DNA of 64,000 bases, from contig NZ_JAVRIB010000004.1 of assembly GCF_031846275.1 (NCBI RefSeq), positions 124,001-188,000 on the forward strand. Direction: 5' to 3'. The translations under genes and the position numbers were made by a program. Of the stretch, positions 1 through 9,460 are shown piece by piece; the first letter of the stretch is position 1; every line of letters starts with the position of its first letter. The notes under the pieces were generated by a model. The model saw only the letters and a program-made list of their open reading frames with translations. It was not told where the DNA came from and did not search any database. The stretch comes from Spectribacter hydrogenoxidans (GTDB taxonomy: Bacteria > Pseudomonadota > Gammaproteobacteria > Nevskiales > Salinisphaeraceae).

Positions 1-858
1 GGCGTGGTGCTTGATGCCGATGGCACGGTGGCGGTCGAACGGCGGGTCGCCACGCCGGTTGGCGATTATCGCGGCACCGTCATCGCCATTCGCGATCTGG
101 TTGCCGCGCTGGAGCGCGAGGTCGGCACCGGTGAACTCAGCGTGGGCGTTGGCACGCCCGGCTCGGTGTCGCCGGCCACCGGTCTGATCCGCAACGCCAA
201 CTCCGTCTGCCTCAACGGGCAGCGGCTGGGGCGGGATCTGGAGGCGGCCCTGAGCCGGCCGGTACGACTGGCCAATGACGCCGATTGTCTGGCCGTCTCC
301 GAGGCCGCCGACGGTGCCGGGGCAGGTGCCGACAGCGTGTTCGCCGTGATTCTCGGCACCGGCGTGGGCGGGGGCTTCGTCTACCGCGGGCAGCTGCTGG
401 CCGGGGCCAACGGCATCGCCGGCGAGTGGGGACACAATCCGCTGCCCTGGGCGCGGGATCCATCCGAGTGGCCGGGACCGGTCTGCTGGTGCGGGCGGAC
501 CGGCTGCCTGGAAACGTGGTTGTCCGGGCCGGCGCTGGCCGCCGATTATCACCAACGCGGCGGGGCCGAGCTGGATGCCCGCGAGATCGTGGCCCGGGCC
601 GGGCAGGGTGAGGCGCTGGCGGAAACCGTGCTGGCCGATTACGAGCACCGGCTGGGGCGGGCCCTGGCGGGCGTGATCAACCTGCTGGACCCGGCTGTGA
701 TCGTGATCGGTGGCGGGTTGTCGCAGGTGTCGCGGCTGTACGACCATCTGCCGGCGCTGTGGGCGCCGTTCGTGTTCGCGGACCAGGTGGTGACGACCGT
801 CCGCCCGGCCGCACACGGCGATGCCAGCGGGGTCCGGGGCGCGGCGTGGTTGTGGTAG
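1..858 (+). CDS. mak: Fructokinase (ROK family), 5' partial
   Basis: The gene enters from the left edge: reading is open from base 1, and only the first 15-20 residues, including the N-terminal ATP-binding DxGGT motif, are missing. The visible 285 residues follow E. coli Mak (manno/fructokinase) closely, for example the GTPGSVSP-like stretch, LANDADCLAVSEA, the second phosphate motif ILGTGVGGG, EWGHNPLPW, the ROK zinc-binding CWCGRTGCLE segment, and the C-terminal SGVRGAAWLW. The expected reaction is ATP-dependent phosphorylation of fructose (possibly other hexoses) in the cytoplasm. The ROK family assignment is secure; the exact sugar is inferred from similarity to Mak. The first in-window GTG (base 4) is internal and not the true start. 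Confidence 0.9.
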   Translation, partial: GVVLDADGTVAVERRVATPVGDYRGTVIAIRDLVAALEREVGTGELSVGVGTPGSVSPATGLIRNANSVCLNGQRLGRDLEAALSRPVRLANDADCLAVSEAADGAGAGADSVFAVILGTGVGGGFVYRGQLLAGANGIAGEWGHNPLPWARDPSEWPGPVCWCGRTGCLETWLSGPALAADYHQRGGAELDAREIVARAGQGEALAETVLADYEHRLGRALAGVINLLDPAVIVIGGGLSQVSRLYDHLPALWAPFVFADQVVTTVRPAAHGDASGVRGAAWLW

Positions 859-900
859 CGCGTATACTTCCGGCCCCACGATTGCCGCAATAATCCGGTC

Positions 901-1557
901 ATGCTTCAGCTCTACACCCACTACCGCAGTGTGTCGGCCCACCGCGTGCGCATCGCGCTCAACATCAAGGGCGTCAGCTACAAGTCCATCTTTCTCGATG
1001 TGGGCAATGCCCCGGCCGAGCGCCTGACCTATCTGAACCTGAACCCCCAGGGCCTGATTCCGGCGCTGGTGGTGGACGAGAATCTGCTGATTACCCAGTC
1101 CTCGGCCATCCTCGAGTACCTGGAGGAACGCTACCCCGAGCGCCCGCTGCTGCCCGAGGGCATCGAATTGCGCGCGCGTATCCGGTCGTTTGCCCAGATC
1201 GCCGTGGCCGACACGCATCCACTGAACAACCTGCGCACGCTGCGTTATCTGCGCGACGAGATGAAGCTCGACTACGAGCAACGCAGCCGCTGGTTCGTGC
1301 ACTGGCTGCACAAGGCCTTTGCGCCGATGGAGTCGATTCTCGCGGGTACCGATCATGACGGGGCCTACTGCTTCGGCGACCGGGCCAGCCTGGCGGATGT
1401 CTGTCTGGTGCCGCAGGTGAGTCTGGCCGAGCGCTATGGCGTGGACCTGAGTAGTTACCCCTGTCTGCGGCGCGTGTACCGCAGCTGTCTCACCATGGCC
1501 GCATTCCAGGCGGCCGCACCGGAGACCCAGGCCGATCACGCCGCCGCCGCGCGCTGA
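901..1557 (+). CDS. maiA: Maleylacetoacetate isomerase (zeta-class GST)
   Basis: This 218-residue protein has a thioredoxin-like N-terminal GST domain (about 1-80) and a helical C-terminal domain. The zeta-class signature SxSAxRVRIALN occurs at residues 10-21, NPQGLIPAL around 50, the glutathione-site QSSAILEYLEE around 65-75, and DTHPLNNLR near 105, which is typical of MaiA. The enzyme isomerises maleylacetoacetate to fumarylacetoacetate in tyrosine/homogentisate breakdown, using glutathione. No hmgA or fahA lies beside it here, so the pathway is not confirmed from context. A TATACT hexamer at 863-868, about 32 bases before the ATG, could be its -10 element, without a convincing -35. Confidence 0.85.
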   Translation: MLQLYTHYRSVSAHRVRIALNIKGVSYKSIFLDVGNAPAERLTYLNLNPQGLIPALVVDENLLITQSSAILEYLEERYPERPLLPEGIELRARIRSFAQIAVADTHPLNNLRTLRYLRDEMKLDYEQRSRWFVHWLHKAFAPMESILAGTDHDGAYCFGDRASLADVCLVPQVSLAERYGVDLSSYPCLRRVYRSCLTMAAFQAAAPETQADHAAAAR

Positions 1558-1666
1558 CGCGACCGGGATGGCAGAACCGGGGCGCGCGGCCTGATTCAAT
1601 GGCTCGGGTTGGCCCGGCGTCCGGGCGGCGCTAGGCTGGCGGCAAGTTGTCTCGACCGGGGTCGCC

Positions 1667-4600
1667 GTGGATCTGTCCCAGCCCGCTGATATCGAAAACC
1701 TTGTTCGGGCTGCCGAGGCAGCACCCGCACCGGATGATCCGCCCGATTTTGCAGCTTTCCTGCGCGCCTATCTCGGCGATGCTCATCCCGGACATCTCCA
1801 CGAACGCTCGGCGGAGGCCCTGCTGGCCATCGCGCGGCGCCACCGTCGGCTGGCCGATCCCCGTACGCCACAGCAGGCCTGCATCGAGGTCTACCGCCCC
1901 GACTATCCGGCCGGCGACCGGACCCGGGCGGTGGCAACGGTGGCCGCGGACATGCCGTTTCTGGTCGACAGCCTCGGCATGGCCGTACGCGCCGCCGGCG
2001 GCGTGCCGGACTGGTTGCTGCACCCGGTGCTGCGGGTATCCCGTGATGCCGAACACCGTTGCGTGAGGGTGCTGGGGCCGGCCGACAGCGACATCCACGG
2101 TGATGAGGAATCCTTCATCCACCTGCAGTTCGAGGCCGAACCGGATTACGATGAAAACGCGCTGAGCGCGCGGTTGCCGGTGATCCTGGATGACCTGCGG
2201 GTGGTGGTGGACGACTTCACTGCCATGCGCCGCGCGCTGCAGCAGGCGATCGACGACACCGCCCGGGCCCCCGCCGGCGCGGACGCCGAGGAACGCAGCG
2301 AGGCCGAGGCCTTTCTGCGCTGGCTGGGCGACAACCATTTCACCTTTCTTGGCTATCGGCAGCGCGCGGCGGGGCCGGATGACGGGCTGACCACGGTGCC
2401 GGATTCCAGCCTCGGTCTGCTGCGGGAGGATCGTCCCGGGCTGGACCCGGACGGTTACCTGGCTCCGTCCGCCGAACTGGACAAGCACGCCATGTCCACC
2501 CGTCCGGTGGTGGTCACCAAATCCAATACCGCCAGCTGGCTGCACCATGCCGACATCATGGATGTGGTGACGGTCAAGCGTCTGGATGATGCCGGCAACG
2601 TGATCGGCGCCCATCGGTTTCTGGGGCTGTTTTCCGGCGACGCCTATGCGGCCAGCCCGCGCGAGATTCCCATGCTCCGGCGCAAGGTACGCGGGGTGGT
2701 CGCCCGCGCCGCGCTGCGGCCCCGCAGCCATGCCGCCAAGACGCTGCACTATCTGCTGGAAACCTATCCGCGCGACGAGCTGTTCCAGAGCGGCGAGGAA
2801 GAACTCTATCGCACCGCGATGGGCATGCTGGCGCTGCGTGAATCCCAGCGCATGCGGCTGTTTCTGCGCCGTGACCGTTACGGCCGCTTCTTCTCCTGCA
2901 TGGTGCATCTGCCGCGCGAGCGATATTCGGTGGATGTGCGCCACCGCATCGGCAGGCGGCTGGCCGAAATGCTCGGAGGGGAGCCCCGTGATTCCTGGTC
3001 GCAGTTCCTGCGTGGGGGCCTGGTGCGGATGCATTTCAGCGTGGCCACGCCGCCGGGGACCGATCACCACCCCGACGTGGCGGTCATGGAAAACGAGTTG
3101 CTGCGTGCCATCCGCCGCTGGCCGGACGCCTTCCGCGCCGCGCTGGCCGACGACCCGGACGCGCCCGAGGCGCTGGCCGCCTATGCCGAGGCATTCTCCG
3201 CGGCTTATCAGGAACGCCACGAGGCAGCCCGGGCAGTGGCTGATGCGCGGGAACTCCAGACACTGGCCGATGACCAGCCGCGGTTGCGGCTGATCCGCCG
3301 CGATGGCGTGATGGCGGTGCGGCTTTACGGCCGTGGCGCGGAAACCCCGCTGTCCGAGATGCTGCCGGTGTTGCAGAATTTCGGCCTGCAGGTAACCCGC
3401 CAGCGCCCCTTCACCGTGCGTCCGGCCGGGGCTGATCCGGCCTGGATTCACGACTTCGAGATCCGGCCACTTGCCGCCGTGCTCGGCGACGACGACATCG
3501 CGCGGCTGGAAAGCGCCTTTGCCGAGGTCTGGGCCGGCCGTGCCGAGGACGACAGCCTCAACAGGCTGGTGCTGACTGCCGGGCTGGCGGCACGTGGCGT
3601 GGCGCTGCTGCGTACTATCACCCGTTATCTGCGCCAGACGCCGCTGCCCTACAGCCTGGATGGCATCGAGCAGCGTCTGGCGGAACACCCGGATCTGGCC
3701 ACCGCCCTGGTGGGGCTGTTCCACGACCGCTGCGAGCCCGACCTGGCCGATCGGCGCTCGCGCGAACTGGTCCATGTCGAGACCATCCACGCGGGGCTGG
3801 ACGCCGTGGTCAGCCTGGACGCCGACCGGGTGCTGCGCGCCTGCCTGGCGGTGGTGCTGGCCACGCTTCGCACCAATTATTTCCAGCGTGACGATCAGGG
3901 CCGCCCGCGGACCGCGATCAGCCTCAAGCTGGATCCGCAGCGGCTGCCGGAACTGCCGGAACCGCGGCCGATGTTCGAGGCCTTTGTCTATGCGCCCACG
4001 GTGGAGGGGATTCATCTGCGCGCCGGCCGGGTGGCGCGGGGCGGCCTGCGCTGGTCGGACCGGCGGGAGGATTTCCGCACCGAGGTGCTGGGGCTGATGA
4101 AGGCCCAGGTGGTCAAGAACGCGGTGATCGTGCCGGTCGGGGCCAAGGGTGGTTTCGTGGTGAAGAACGAGTCGCCCGACGATGACCGGGATACCCGTCA
4201 GAACAAGGGTCGGGCGGCCTATCGCACCTTCATCAGCGCACTGCTCGACATCACCGACAACAACCACGGCAGCGAGGTGGTGCCGCCGCCGGCGGTGGTG
4301 CGCCATGACGGCGACGATCCCTATCTGGTGGTGGCCGCGGATAAGGGCACCGCGACGTTTTCCGATCTGGCCAACGAGATTTCCGCCGAGTACGGCTTCT
4401 GGCTGGATGATGCCTTCGCCTCCGGCGGCTCCGCCGGCTATGACCACAAGGTGATGGGCATCACGGCGCGCGGCGCCTGGGAGGGGGTGCGGCGGCACTT
4501 CCGGGAACTGGGATCCGATATCCAGAACGAACCGTTCACGGTGGTCGCGATCGGCGACATGGGTGGCGACGTGTTCGGTAACGGCATGCTGCTGTCCCGG

Positions 4601-6436
4601 CAGATACGGCTGCTGGCGGCGTTCAACCATCGCCACATCTTTCTCGACCCCGATCCGGACATCGAGCGCAGCTACGCCGAGCGCGAGCGCCTGTTCACGG
4701 CCGCGGCCTCGGGCTGGGACGCCTACGACACCAGCGTGATCTCCGCGGGTGGCGCCGTGTTCGAACGCAGCGAGAAATCCGTGGCGCCCTCGGAAGCCGC
4801 CTGCGCCGTACTCGGTATCGAACACAAGGCGTATGCGCCCAACCAGCTGATTCATGCCCTGCTGGCCGCGCCGGTGGATCTGCTCTGGAACGGCGGCATC
4901 GGCACCTACGTCAAGGCCCGCACGGAATCCCACGCCCAGGTCGGAGACCGGGCCAACGACGCCCTGCGGGTGGACGGCCGTGAACTGCGCTGCCGGGTGG
5001 TGGGCGAGGGCGGCAATCTGGGCCTGACCCAGGCCGGGCGCATCGAGTACGCGCTGGTCGGCGGCCGCATCAACACCGATGCCATCGACAACTCCGGCGG
5101 GGTGGATTCCTCCGATCTGGAGGTGAACATCAAGATTGCCCTGGGCCCACTGGAGGCCGCCGGCGAACTGGAACGCCAGGCGCGCAACGCCCTGCTGGAA
5201 TCGATGACCGAGGACGTGGCGCAGCTGGTGCTGCGCACCAACTATCTGCAGACGCAGCTGATCAGCCTGCTGGAATCCGACGCCGCCGCCCGCCTGGACG
5301 AGCACGTCAACATGATGCGCATGCTCGAGCGTGACGGCCTGCTGGATCGCGCGATCGAGGGGCTGCCGGGTGACGACGTGATCGATGACCGCATCCGCGA
5401 CGGCCTCGGCCTGACCCGGCCGGAGCTGGCGGTGCTGGTGTCCTATGCCAAGATTGCGCTGTTCGCGGACGTGCTGGACAGCGACCTGCCGGACCAGCCG
5501 CAGCTGGCACAGCTGCTGTTGTCGGGTTTCCCGCCGCGCCTGCGCGACGAGCATGCGGCGGCGGTGCGCGGGCACCGGTTGCGGCGGGAAATCATCGCCA
5601 CCCTGGCCACCAACCAGCTGGTCGACCGCATGGGCATCGCCCTGGCGCACCGGCTGGCCGCCGAGCGCGGTGTGGATCGTGCCGCGGTGGTCCGGGCCTA
5701 TCTGCTGGCGGCCGAGGCGCTGGACAGCGAATCCCTGTTCGAGGCGGTGGAGGCGCTGGACAATCAGGTCACCACCGACTGCCAGTACCGGTTGCTCAAG
5801 CGAATCACCGGCCTGCTCAAGCACGCCGTGGGCTGGCTGCTGGCTCGCACCGAGGGCCAGACCGACATGGCTGCCTGGCTGGACGCCAACCGGGCGCCCG
5901 CTCGACAGCTGCTGGCCGATCTGCCGGCCCGGTTTGTCGGGGCCTACGAGGCGCACTACCGGGCCCGCACCGAGGCGCTGGAAGCCGAGGGCGTGCCGTC
6001 GGCCCTGGCGGGACAGCTGGCGGCCGTCGACAACGCCGGCGGGCTGTTCGACATGCTGGGCATCGCCCGGCGCTGCGACGCCGAACCGGACCGCGTGGCG
6101 TCGGTTTACTTCCGGGTGGGGGAAACCCTGTCGCTGCAGTGGCTGCAGCAGACGATCCAGGGACTGGCCGCCGAGGGTCGCTGGCAGGCGCTGGCCCGGG
6201 CCAGCCTGCGCGATGACTGCTACCGGGCCCATGCCCGGCTGGTTGCAGACATCCTGATCAAAACTGACCAGGGTGAACCCGATGTCGACGCTTGGCTGAA
6301 TGCCCCGGGCAGTCGGGCCGCGTTCGTGCAGCAGCGTCTGGTCGATCTGCGCGGCACCGAGCAGCCCGGCTTCGAGCATCTGGCTGTAGCGGTCCGGGAT
6401 CTGGCGGCGCTGGTGCCCGAAGAGCCGGGCCGCTGA
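1667..6436 (+). CDS. gdhB: NAD-specific glutamate dehydrogenase, large (160-180 kDa) type
   Basis: This 1589-residue protein has the size and layout of the giant NAD-dependent glutamate dehydrogenases (Pseudomonas GdhB, about 1620 residues). Long N-terminal regulatory/ACT-like regions precede a catalytic core at about residues 700-1200. The core shows ARGGLRWSDR near 790, LGLMKAQVVKNAV and GAKGGF near 812-830, and the nucleotide-binding AIGDMGGDVFGNGML near 963-977. It oxidatively deaminates glutamate to 2-oxoglutarate and ammonium, a catabolic role. The start is GTG at 1667; this gives MDLSQPADIE and no upstream ATG fits. Only 8 bases separate its stop from glpD, so the two may be co-transcribed. 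A very long open frame on the opposite strand is a GC-bias shadow. Confidence 0.95.
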   Translation: MDLSQPADIENLVRAAEAAPAPDDPPDFAAFLRAYLGDAHPGHLHERSAEALLAIARRHRRLADPRTPQQACIEVYRPDYPAGDRTRAVATVAADMPFLVDSLGMAVRAAGGVPDWLLHPVLRVSRDAEHRCVRVLGPADSDIHGDEESFIHLQFEAEPDYDENALSARLPVILDDLRVVVDDFTAMRRALQQAIDDTARAPAGADAEERSEAEAFLRWLGDNHFTFLGYRQRAAGPDDGLTTVPDSSLGLLREDRPGLDPDGYLAPSAELDKHAMSTRPVVVTKSNTASWLHHADIMDVVTVKRLDDAGNVIGAHRFLGLFSGDAYAASPREIPMLRRKVRGVVARAALRPRSHAAKTLHYLLETYPRDELFQSGEEELYRTAMGMLALRESQRMRLFLRRDRYGRFFSCMVHLPRERYSVDVRHRIGRRLAEMLGGEPRDSWSQFLRGGLVRMHFSVATPPGTDHHPDVAVMENELLRAIRRWPDAFRAALADDPDAPEALAAYAEAFSAAYQERHEAARAVADARELQTLADDQPRLRLIRRDGVMAVRLYGRGAETPLSEMLPVLQNFGLQVTRQRPFTVRPAGADPAWIHDFEIRPLAAVLGDDDIARLESAFAEVWAGRAEDDSLNRLVLTAGLAARGVALLRTITRYLRQTPLPYSLDGIEQRLAEHPDLATALVGLFHDRCEPDLADRRSRELVHVETIHAGLDAVVSLDADRVLRACLAVVLATLRTNYFQRDDQGRPRTAISLKLDPQRLPELPEPRPMFEAFVYAPTVEGIHLRAGRVARGGLRWSDRREDFRTEVLGLMKAQVVKNAVIVPVGAKGGFVVKNESPDDDRDTRQNKGRAAYRTFISALLDITDNNHGSEVVPPPAVVRHDGDDPYLVVAADKGTATFSDLANEISAEYGFWLDDAFASGGSAGYDHKVMGITARGAWEGVRRHFRELGSDIQNEPFTVVAIGDMGGDVFGNGMLLSRQIRLLAAFNHRHIFLDPDPDIERSYAERERLFTAAASGWDAYDTSVISAGGAVFERSEKSVAPSEAACAVLGIEHKAYAPNQLIHALLAAPVDLLWNGGIGTYVKARTESHAQVGDRANDALRVDGRELRCRVVGEGGNLGLTQAGRIEYALVGGRINTDAIDNSGGVDSSDLEVNIKIALGPLEAAGELERQARNALLESMTEDVAQLVLRTNYLQTQLISLLESDAAARLDEHVNMMRMLERDGLLDRAIEGLPGDDVIDDRIRDGLGLTRPELAVLVSYAKIALFADVLDSDLPDQPQLAQLLLSGFPPRLRDEHAAAVRGHRLRREIIATLATNQLVDRMGIALAHRLAAERGVDRAAVVRAYLLAAEALDSESLFEAVEALDNQVTTDCQYRLLKRITGLLKHAVGWLLARTEGQTDMAAWLDANRAPARQLLADLPARFVGAYEAHYRARTEALEAEGVPSALAGQLAAVDNAGGLFDMLGIARRCDAEPDRVASVYFRVGETLSLQWLQQTIQGLAAEGRWQALARASLRDDCYRAHARLVADILIKTDQGEPDVDAWLNAPGSRAAFVQQRLVDLRGTEQPGFEHLAVAVRDLAALVPEEPGR

Positions 6437-6444
6437 CGCGGCCG

Positions 6445-7980
6445 ATGTTCCACCACGCGGACTGGCGCGACCGGCTCTGGTCGGAGATCGATCGTCCCTG
6501 GGATCTGATCGTCATCGGCGGCGGCATTACCGGCGCCGGCATCCTGCGGGAAGCCGCCCGGGCGGGCCTGCGCGCGCTGCTGGTAGAGCAGAACGACTTC
6601 GCCAGCGGCACCTCCAGCTGGTCGACCAAGCTGGTCCACGGCGGGCTGCGCTATCTGGCCAACGGCGAGTGGCGGCTCACCCGTGAATCCCTGCACGAAC
6701 GCCAGGCCCTGCTCGACGCTGCGCCGGGCCTGGTGGAGCCGATGGACTTCCTGATGCCGGTCTATGCCGGCCACCGGCCCGGCCGGCTGGTCACGCGGCT
6801 GGGGCTGGCGGTCTACGATCTGATGGCCGGCCGCTGGCATGCCCATTACCGCGGCCGGGATGCGGTGATCAACGAGTTGCCCTATCTGGCCACGGACGGG
6901 CTGCGCGGCGCCTTCGTCTATCCCGATGCCCGCACCGACGACGTGCGGCTGGTGCTGCGGGTGATCGGCGAAGCGCTGGCCGACGGCGGGAAGGCGCTGC
7001 ATTACGCCCGGGTCGACGCCCTCTGTCGTGACGGGCAGGGGCAGGTCTGCGGGGTGAGTCTGCACGACCGGATCACGGATCGCCGGACCGATGTCATGGC
7101 CACCGCCGTGATCAATGCCACTGGACCCTGGAGCGATCGGCTGCGGCGACAGCTGGATGGTGCGCCACGGCTGCGCCCGCTGCGCGGCAGTCATCTGGTG
7201 TTCCGCCGGACCGACTGGCCGCTGGAACGGGCGGTGATGTTGTTTCATCCCGACGACGGCCGGCCGATGTTCGCGGTGCCCTGGTGCGGGGCCACGCTGG
7301 TGGGTACCACCGATCTCGATCATGCCGATTTTCCCGACACCCCACCCCGCATGACCGACGCCGAGGGTGACTACATCATGGCGGCGGTGGACCGTTACGT
7401 GCCCGGTCTGGGGCTTGCCCGCGACCGGGCGGTCAGCAGTTTCTCGGGGGTGCGGCCGGTGGTGGCCGGCGCGGCGGACAATCCCGGCGAGGCCTCGCGC
7501 GACAGCGCCATCTGGGCCGAACAGGGGCTGGTCAACGTCACCGGGGGCAAGCTCACCACCTACCGGGTCACCGCCCGCGAGGTGCTGGCCACGCTGACGG
7601 ACCGGCTACCCGCGCTGGCAGGACTGTCCGCCGATGCCGCCATTCTCTCCGGCGGCGGGGATAGGCTGGCCGGTCGTTACGGCCCCCACGCGGCCGGCGT
7701 GCGGGCGCTGGAGGAACCGGCGACGGTCGGCGACACGCCCTTCACCTGGGCGGAGCTGCGCTGGGCGTTGCGCCATGAGGGGGTGGAACACCTGGATGAT
7801 CTGCTGCTGCGCCGTACCCGCCTGGGCCTGTTGCTGTCATCCGGGGGCGAGGCGGTGTTGCCGGCGGTGGAAACGCTCTGTCGGGGCGAACTGGGCTGGG
7901 ACCGGGCGCGCTGGGATCGCGAGGTCGCCGCCTATCGCGAGACCTGGCAGCGCTATCACTCGCTCGCGCGCCGCGACTGA
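6445..7980 (+). CDS. glpD: Aerobic glycerol-3-phosphate dehydrogenase
   Basis: This 511-residue FAD-dependent enzyme oxidises sn-glycerol-3-phosphate to dihydroxyacetone phosphate and passes electrons to quinone at the inner membrane. The FAD Rossmann motif VIGGGITGAG lies at residues 23-32, followed by the family signature FASGTSSWSTKLVHGGLRYL at about 52-71. FSGVRPVV and VTGGKLTTYR in the second half match the FAD/substrate region of GlpD, and a C-terminal DAO_C-like domain follows. The frame is open well upstream into gdhB, but the ATG at 6445 (MFHHADWRDRLW) starts just before the conserved domain and fits the usual length. No glpR, glpF or glpK is adjacent. Confidence 0.93.
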   Translation: MFHHADWRDRLWSEIDRPWDLIVIGGGITGAGILREAARAGLRALLVEQNDFASGTSSWSTKLVHGGLRYLANGEWRLTRESLHERQALLDAAPGLVEPMDFLMPVYAGHRPGRLVTRLGLAVYDLMAGRWHAHYRGRDAVINELPYLATDGLRGAFVYPDARTDDVRLVLRVIGEALADGGKALHYARVDALCRDGQGQVCGVSLHDRITDRRTDVMATAVINATGPWSDRLRRQLDGAPRLRPLRGSHLVFRRTDWPLERAVMLFHPDDGRPMFAVPWCGATLVGTTDLDHADFPDTPPRMTDAEGDYIMAAVDRYVPGLGLARDRAVSSFSGVRPVVAGAADNPGEASRDSAIWAEQGLVNVTGGKLTTYRVTAREVLATLTDRLPALAGLSADAAILSGGGDRLAGRYGPHAAGVRALEEPATVGDTPFTWAELRWALRHEGVEHLDDLLLRRTRLGLLLSSGGEAVLPAVETLCRGELGWDRARWDREVAAYRETWQRYHSLARRD

Positions 7981-7985
7981 CGCAA

Positions 7986-9434
7986 TCAGTCTCGGCTGCC
8001 GTCGGTGCGGAGGCCGTTCTCGATCAGCACTGCGACTGCCCGGTCCCGCGGGTTGTCGCGGGCGGCCGTCAGCCCGGTGGCCAGAGCCCGGGCCGAACGC
8101 CTTGATACGACGAACCCCTCCAGACGGGCCAGCGCCTCGGCGGCCCGGTCGACGTCCTCCTCCGCAACCATCTGATAGTCCACCCGACCGGTGGCCCGCA
8201 GCCAGGCGTGCTCGCGCTGGGTGTTGGCGTGACCGGGGGCGTGGAGGATGCGCTCGGCCGCGGCAACCTGGTCGGTACTGTAGTGAACCCGGCGCCGGTC
8301 AGGCGGGTGGTCCGGCTCGGGGGATTTCGTCGTGGCTGCCGGCTGTTCCGCTCCGATCAGGGTCGTGGCCTGATAGCCGAGGAAGGGCACGAACAGATTG
8401 AAGGCATCCAGGCCGTGGTCGAGCGGCGCGGCAACGGCATCCGGCAGGTGACGGGTCTGGCGGATGAGTTCCCGGCGCAGGGCCCGTCCGGGGCCGGCGT
8501 GGGCATCGCGCAGCATTGAAGGGAAGGGGGCCGGGCCGGCGGCCAGGCCGTTCACCAGCAGGCGCTGATCCGGATCTTTCAGCCAGTCGGCGGTCGCCAG
8601 TTCGCGAAGTTCGTTGAGGGCCGCCGCGGCCGCCGCCCGGGTACCGGTCTGTCTGCCGTGAATGCCGGCGCGATGCGAGATGATAACCGCCCCAAGCTGC
8701 TCAGCCTGTTCCAGCCGGGCCTGGCTGGTCTGTCCGTCGCCGTCGCGAATGTGCAACCGGCAAGCCAGGCCCAGGAATGCAGCAACGCTTGCCACTGCCA
8801 CGCCGTGGACCCCCGAGCGGGTGGCCGCCACCAGTTCCCGGCGTCTGGTCTGGACCGCCAGCAGACCCTGCAGCAGGGCATTGGCGAGTTTCTGGTCGAT
8901 CAGGTCGTTGGCGGCGTTGCGTGCCAGAAACAGCCGGGCGCCGCCATTCTCGGCACTCAGGCGGATAGCTTCGTACAACGGTGGCAGGGGGCGACCGGTC
9001 AACCGAATCCGCTGTTCGTCGAAACGGTCGAGAAAGCCGGTTTCGCCACGGCACCGTTCGTAGTCGGTGCCGAGGCCGGACAGTGTGCGTCCGAGCGGCG
9101 TGTCGGCATCGGTTTCGCCGAAGCGCTTGCTGCGAGGTGCAGACTCGCGGTCGGCCTTCGGGTCGGAATCATGTCCGGGCAACAGGAGGCTGTCGCCGAG
9201 TTCGCGCACCTTGAACCAGTCGCCGGGCAGCCCCTCGTCGAGATTGGCCTTGTAGGCGCGGGCATGCGCGGCGAAGGCGTCCCGTCTGCCGGCAGCGGCA
9301 TAGACCTCCAGCAGCTTCAGGCGCAGGTCCTGCCGTGCTGGTTGTTCGGCCAGCGTCTGTTCGAGCAGCAATGCGACATCGTCGTAGAAGGTCTGGGCGG
9401 AATAGGCGTCGCCGGTCGGGTGGTTATCACTCAT
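7986..9434 (-). CDS. FimV C-terminal-like / TrpB-like hybrid protein (probable pseudoenzyme)
   Basis: This is a 482-residue protein with two parts. Residues about 15-75 (FYDDVALLLEQTLAEQPAR onward) resemble the short helical domain at the C-terminus of FimV/TspA-type polar proteins. Residues about 110-480 follow the beta subunit of tryptophan synthase: NAANDLIDQKLANALLQGLL aligns with the TrpB segment that carries the PLP lysine, so K182 is kept, and VAATRSGVHGVAVASVAAFLGL aligns with the next block. The TrpB catalytic glutamate aligns with A204, the glycine-rich phosphate loop (GGGSN) reads DHGLD near 339-343, and the C-terminal SGRGDKD is lost. I therefore infer a non-catalytic TrpB fold. 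It lies 26 bases downstream of zapE on the same strand. The TrpB homology is read by eye. Confidence 0.6.
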   Translation of the reverse strand: MSDNHPTGDAYSAQTFYDDVALLLEQTLAEQPARQDLRLKLLEVYAAAGRRDAFAAHARAYKANLDEGLPGDWFKVRELGDSLLLPGHDSDPKADRESAPRSKRFGETDADTPLGRTLSGLGTDYERCRGETGFLDRFDEQRIRLTGRPLPPLYEAIRLSAENGGARLFLARNAANDLIDQKLANALLQGLLAVQTRRRELVAATRSGVHGVAVASVAAFLGLACRLHIRDGDGQTSQARLEQAEQLGAVIISHRAGIHGRQTGTRAAAAAALNELRELATADWLKDPDQRLLVNGLAAGPAPFPSMLRDAHAGPGRALRRELIRQTRHLPDAVAAPLDHGLDAFNLFVPFLGYQATTLIGAEQPAATTKSPEPDHPPDRRRVHYSTDQVAAAERILHAPGHANTQREHAWLRATGRVDYQMVAEEDVDRAAEALARLEGFVVSRRSARALATGLTAARDNPRDRAVAVLIENGLRTDGSRD

Positions 9435-9460
9435 GATTCGGTTTCCGCGTTTGCCGGTAT

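Noticed and set aside
1631..6379. A 1582-codon open frame antisense to gdhB
   Set aside because: It mirrors the coding frame of a clear NAD-glutamate dehydrogenase, has low-complexity His/Gln/Gly/Arg-rich composition and no recognisable motif. It is a by-product of GC-rich third positions.
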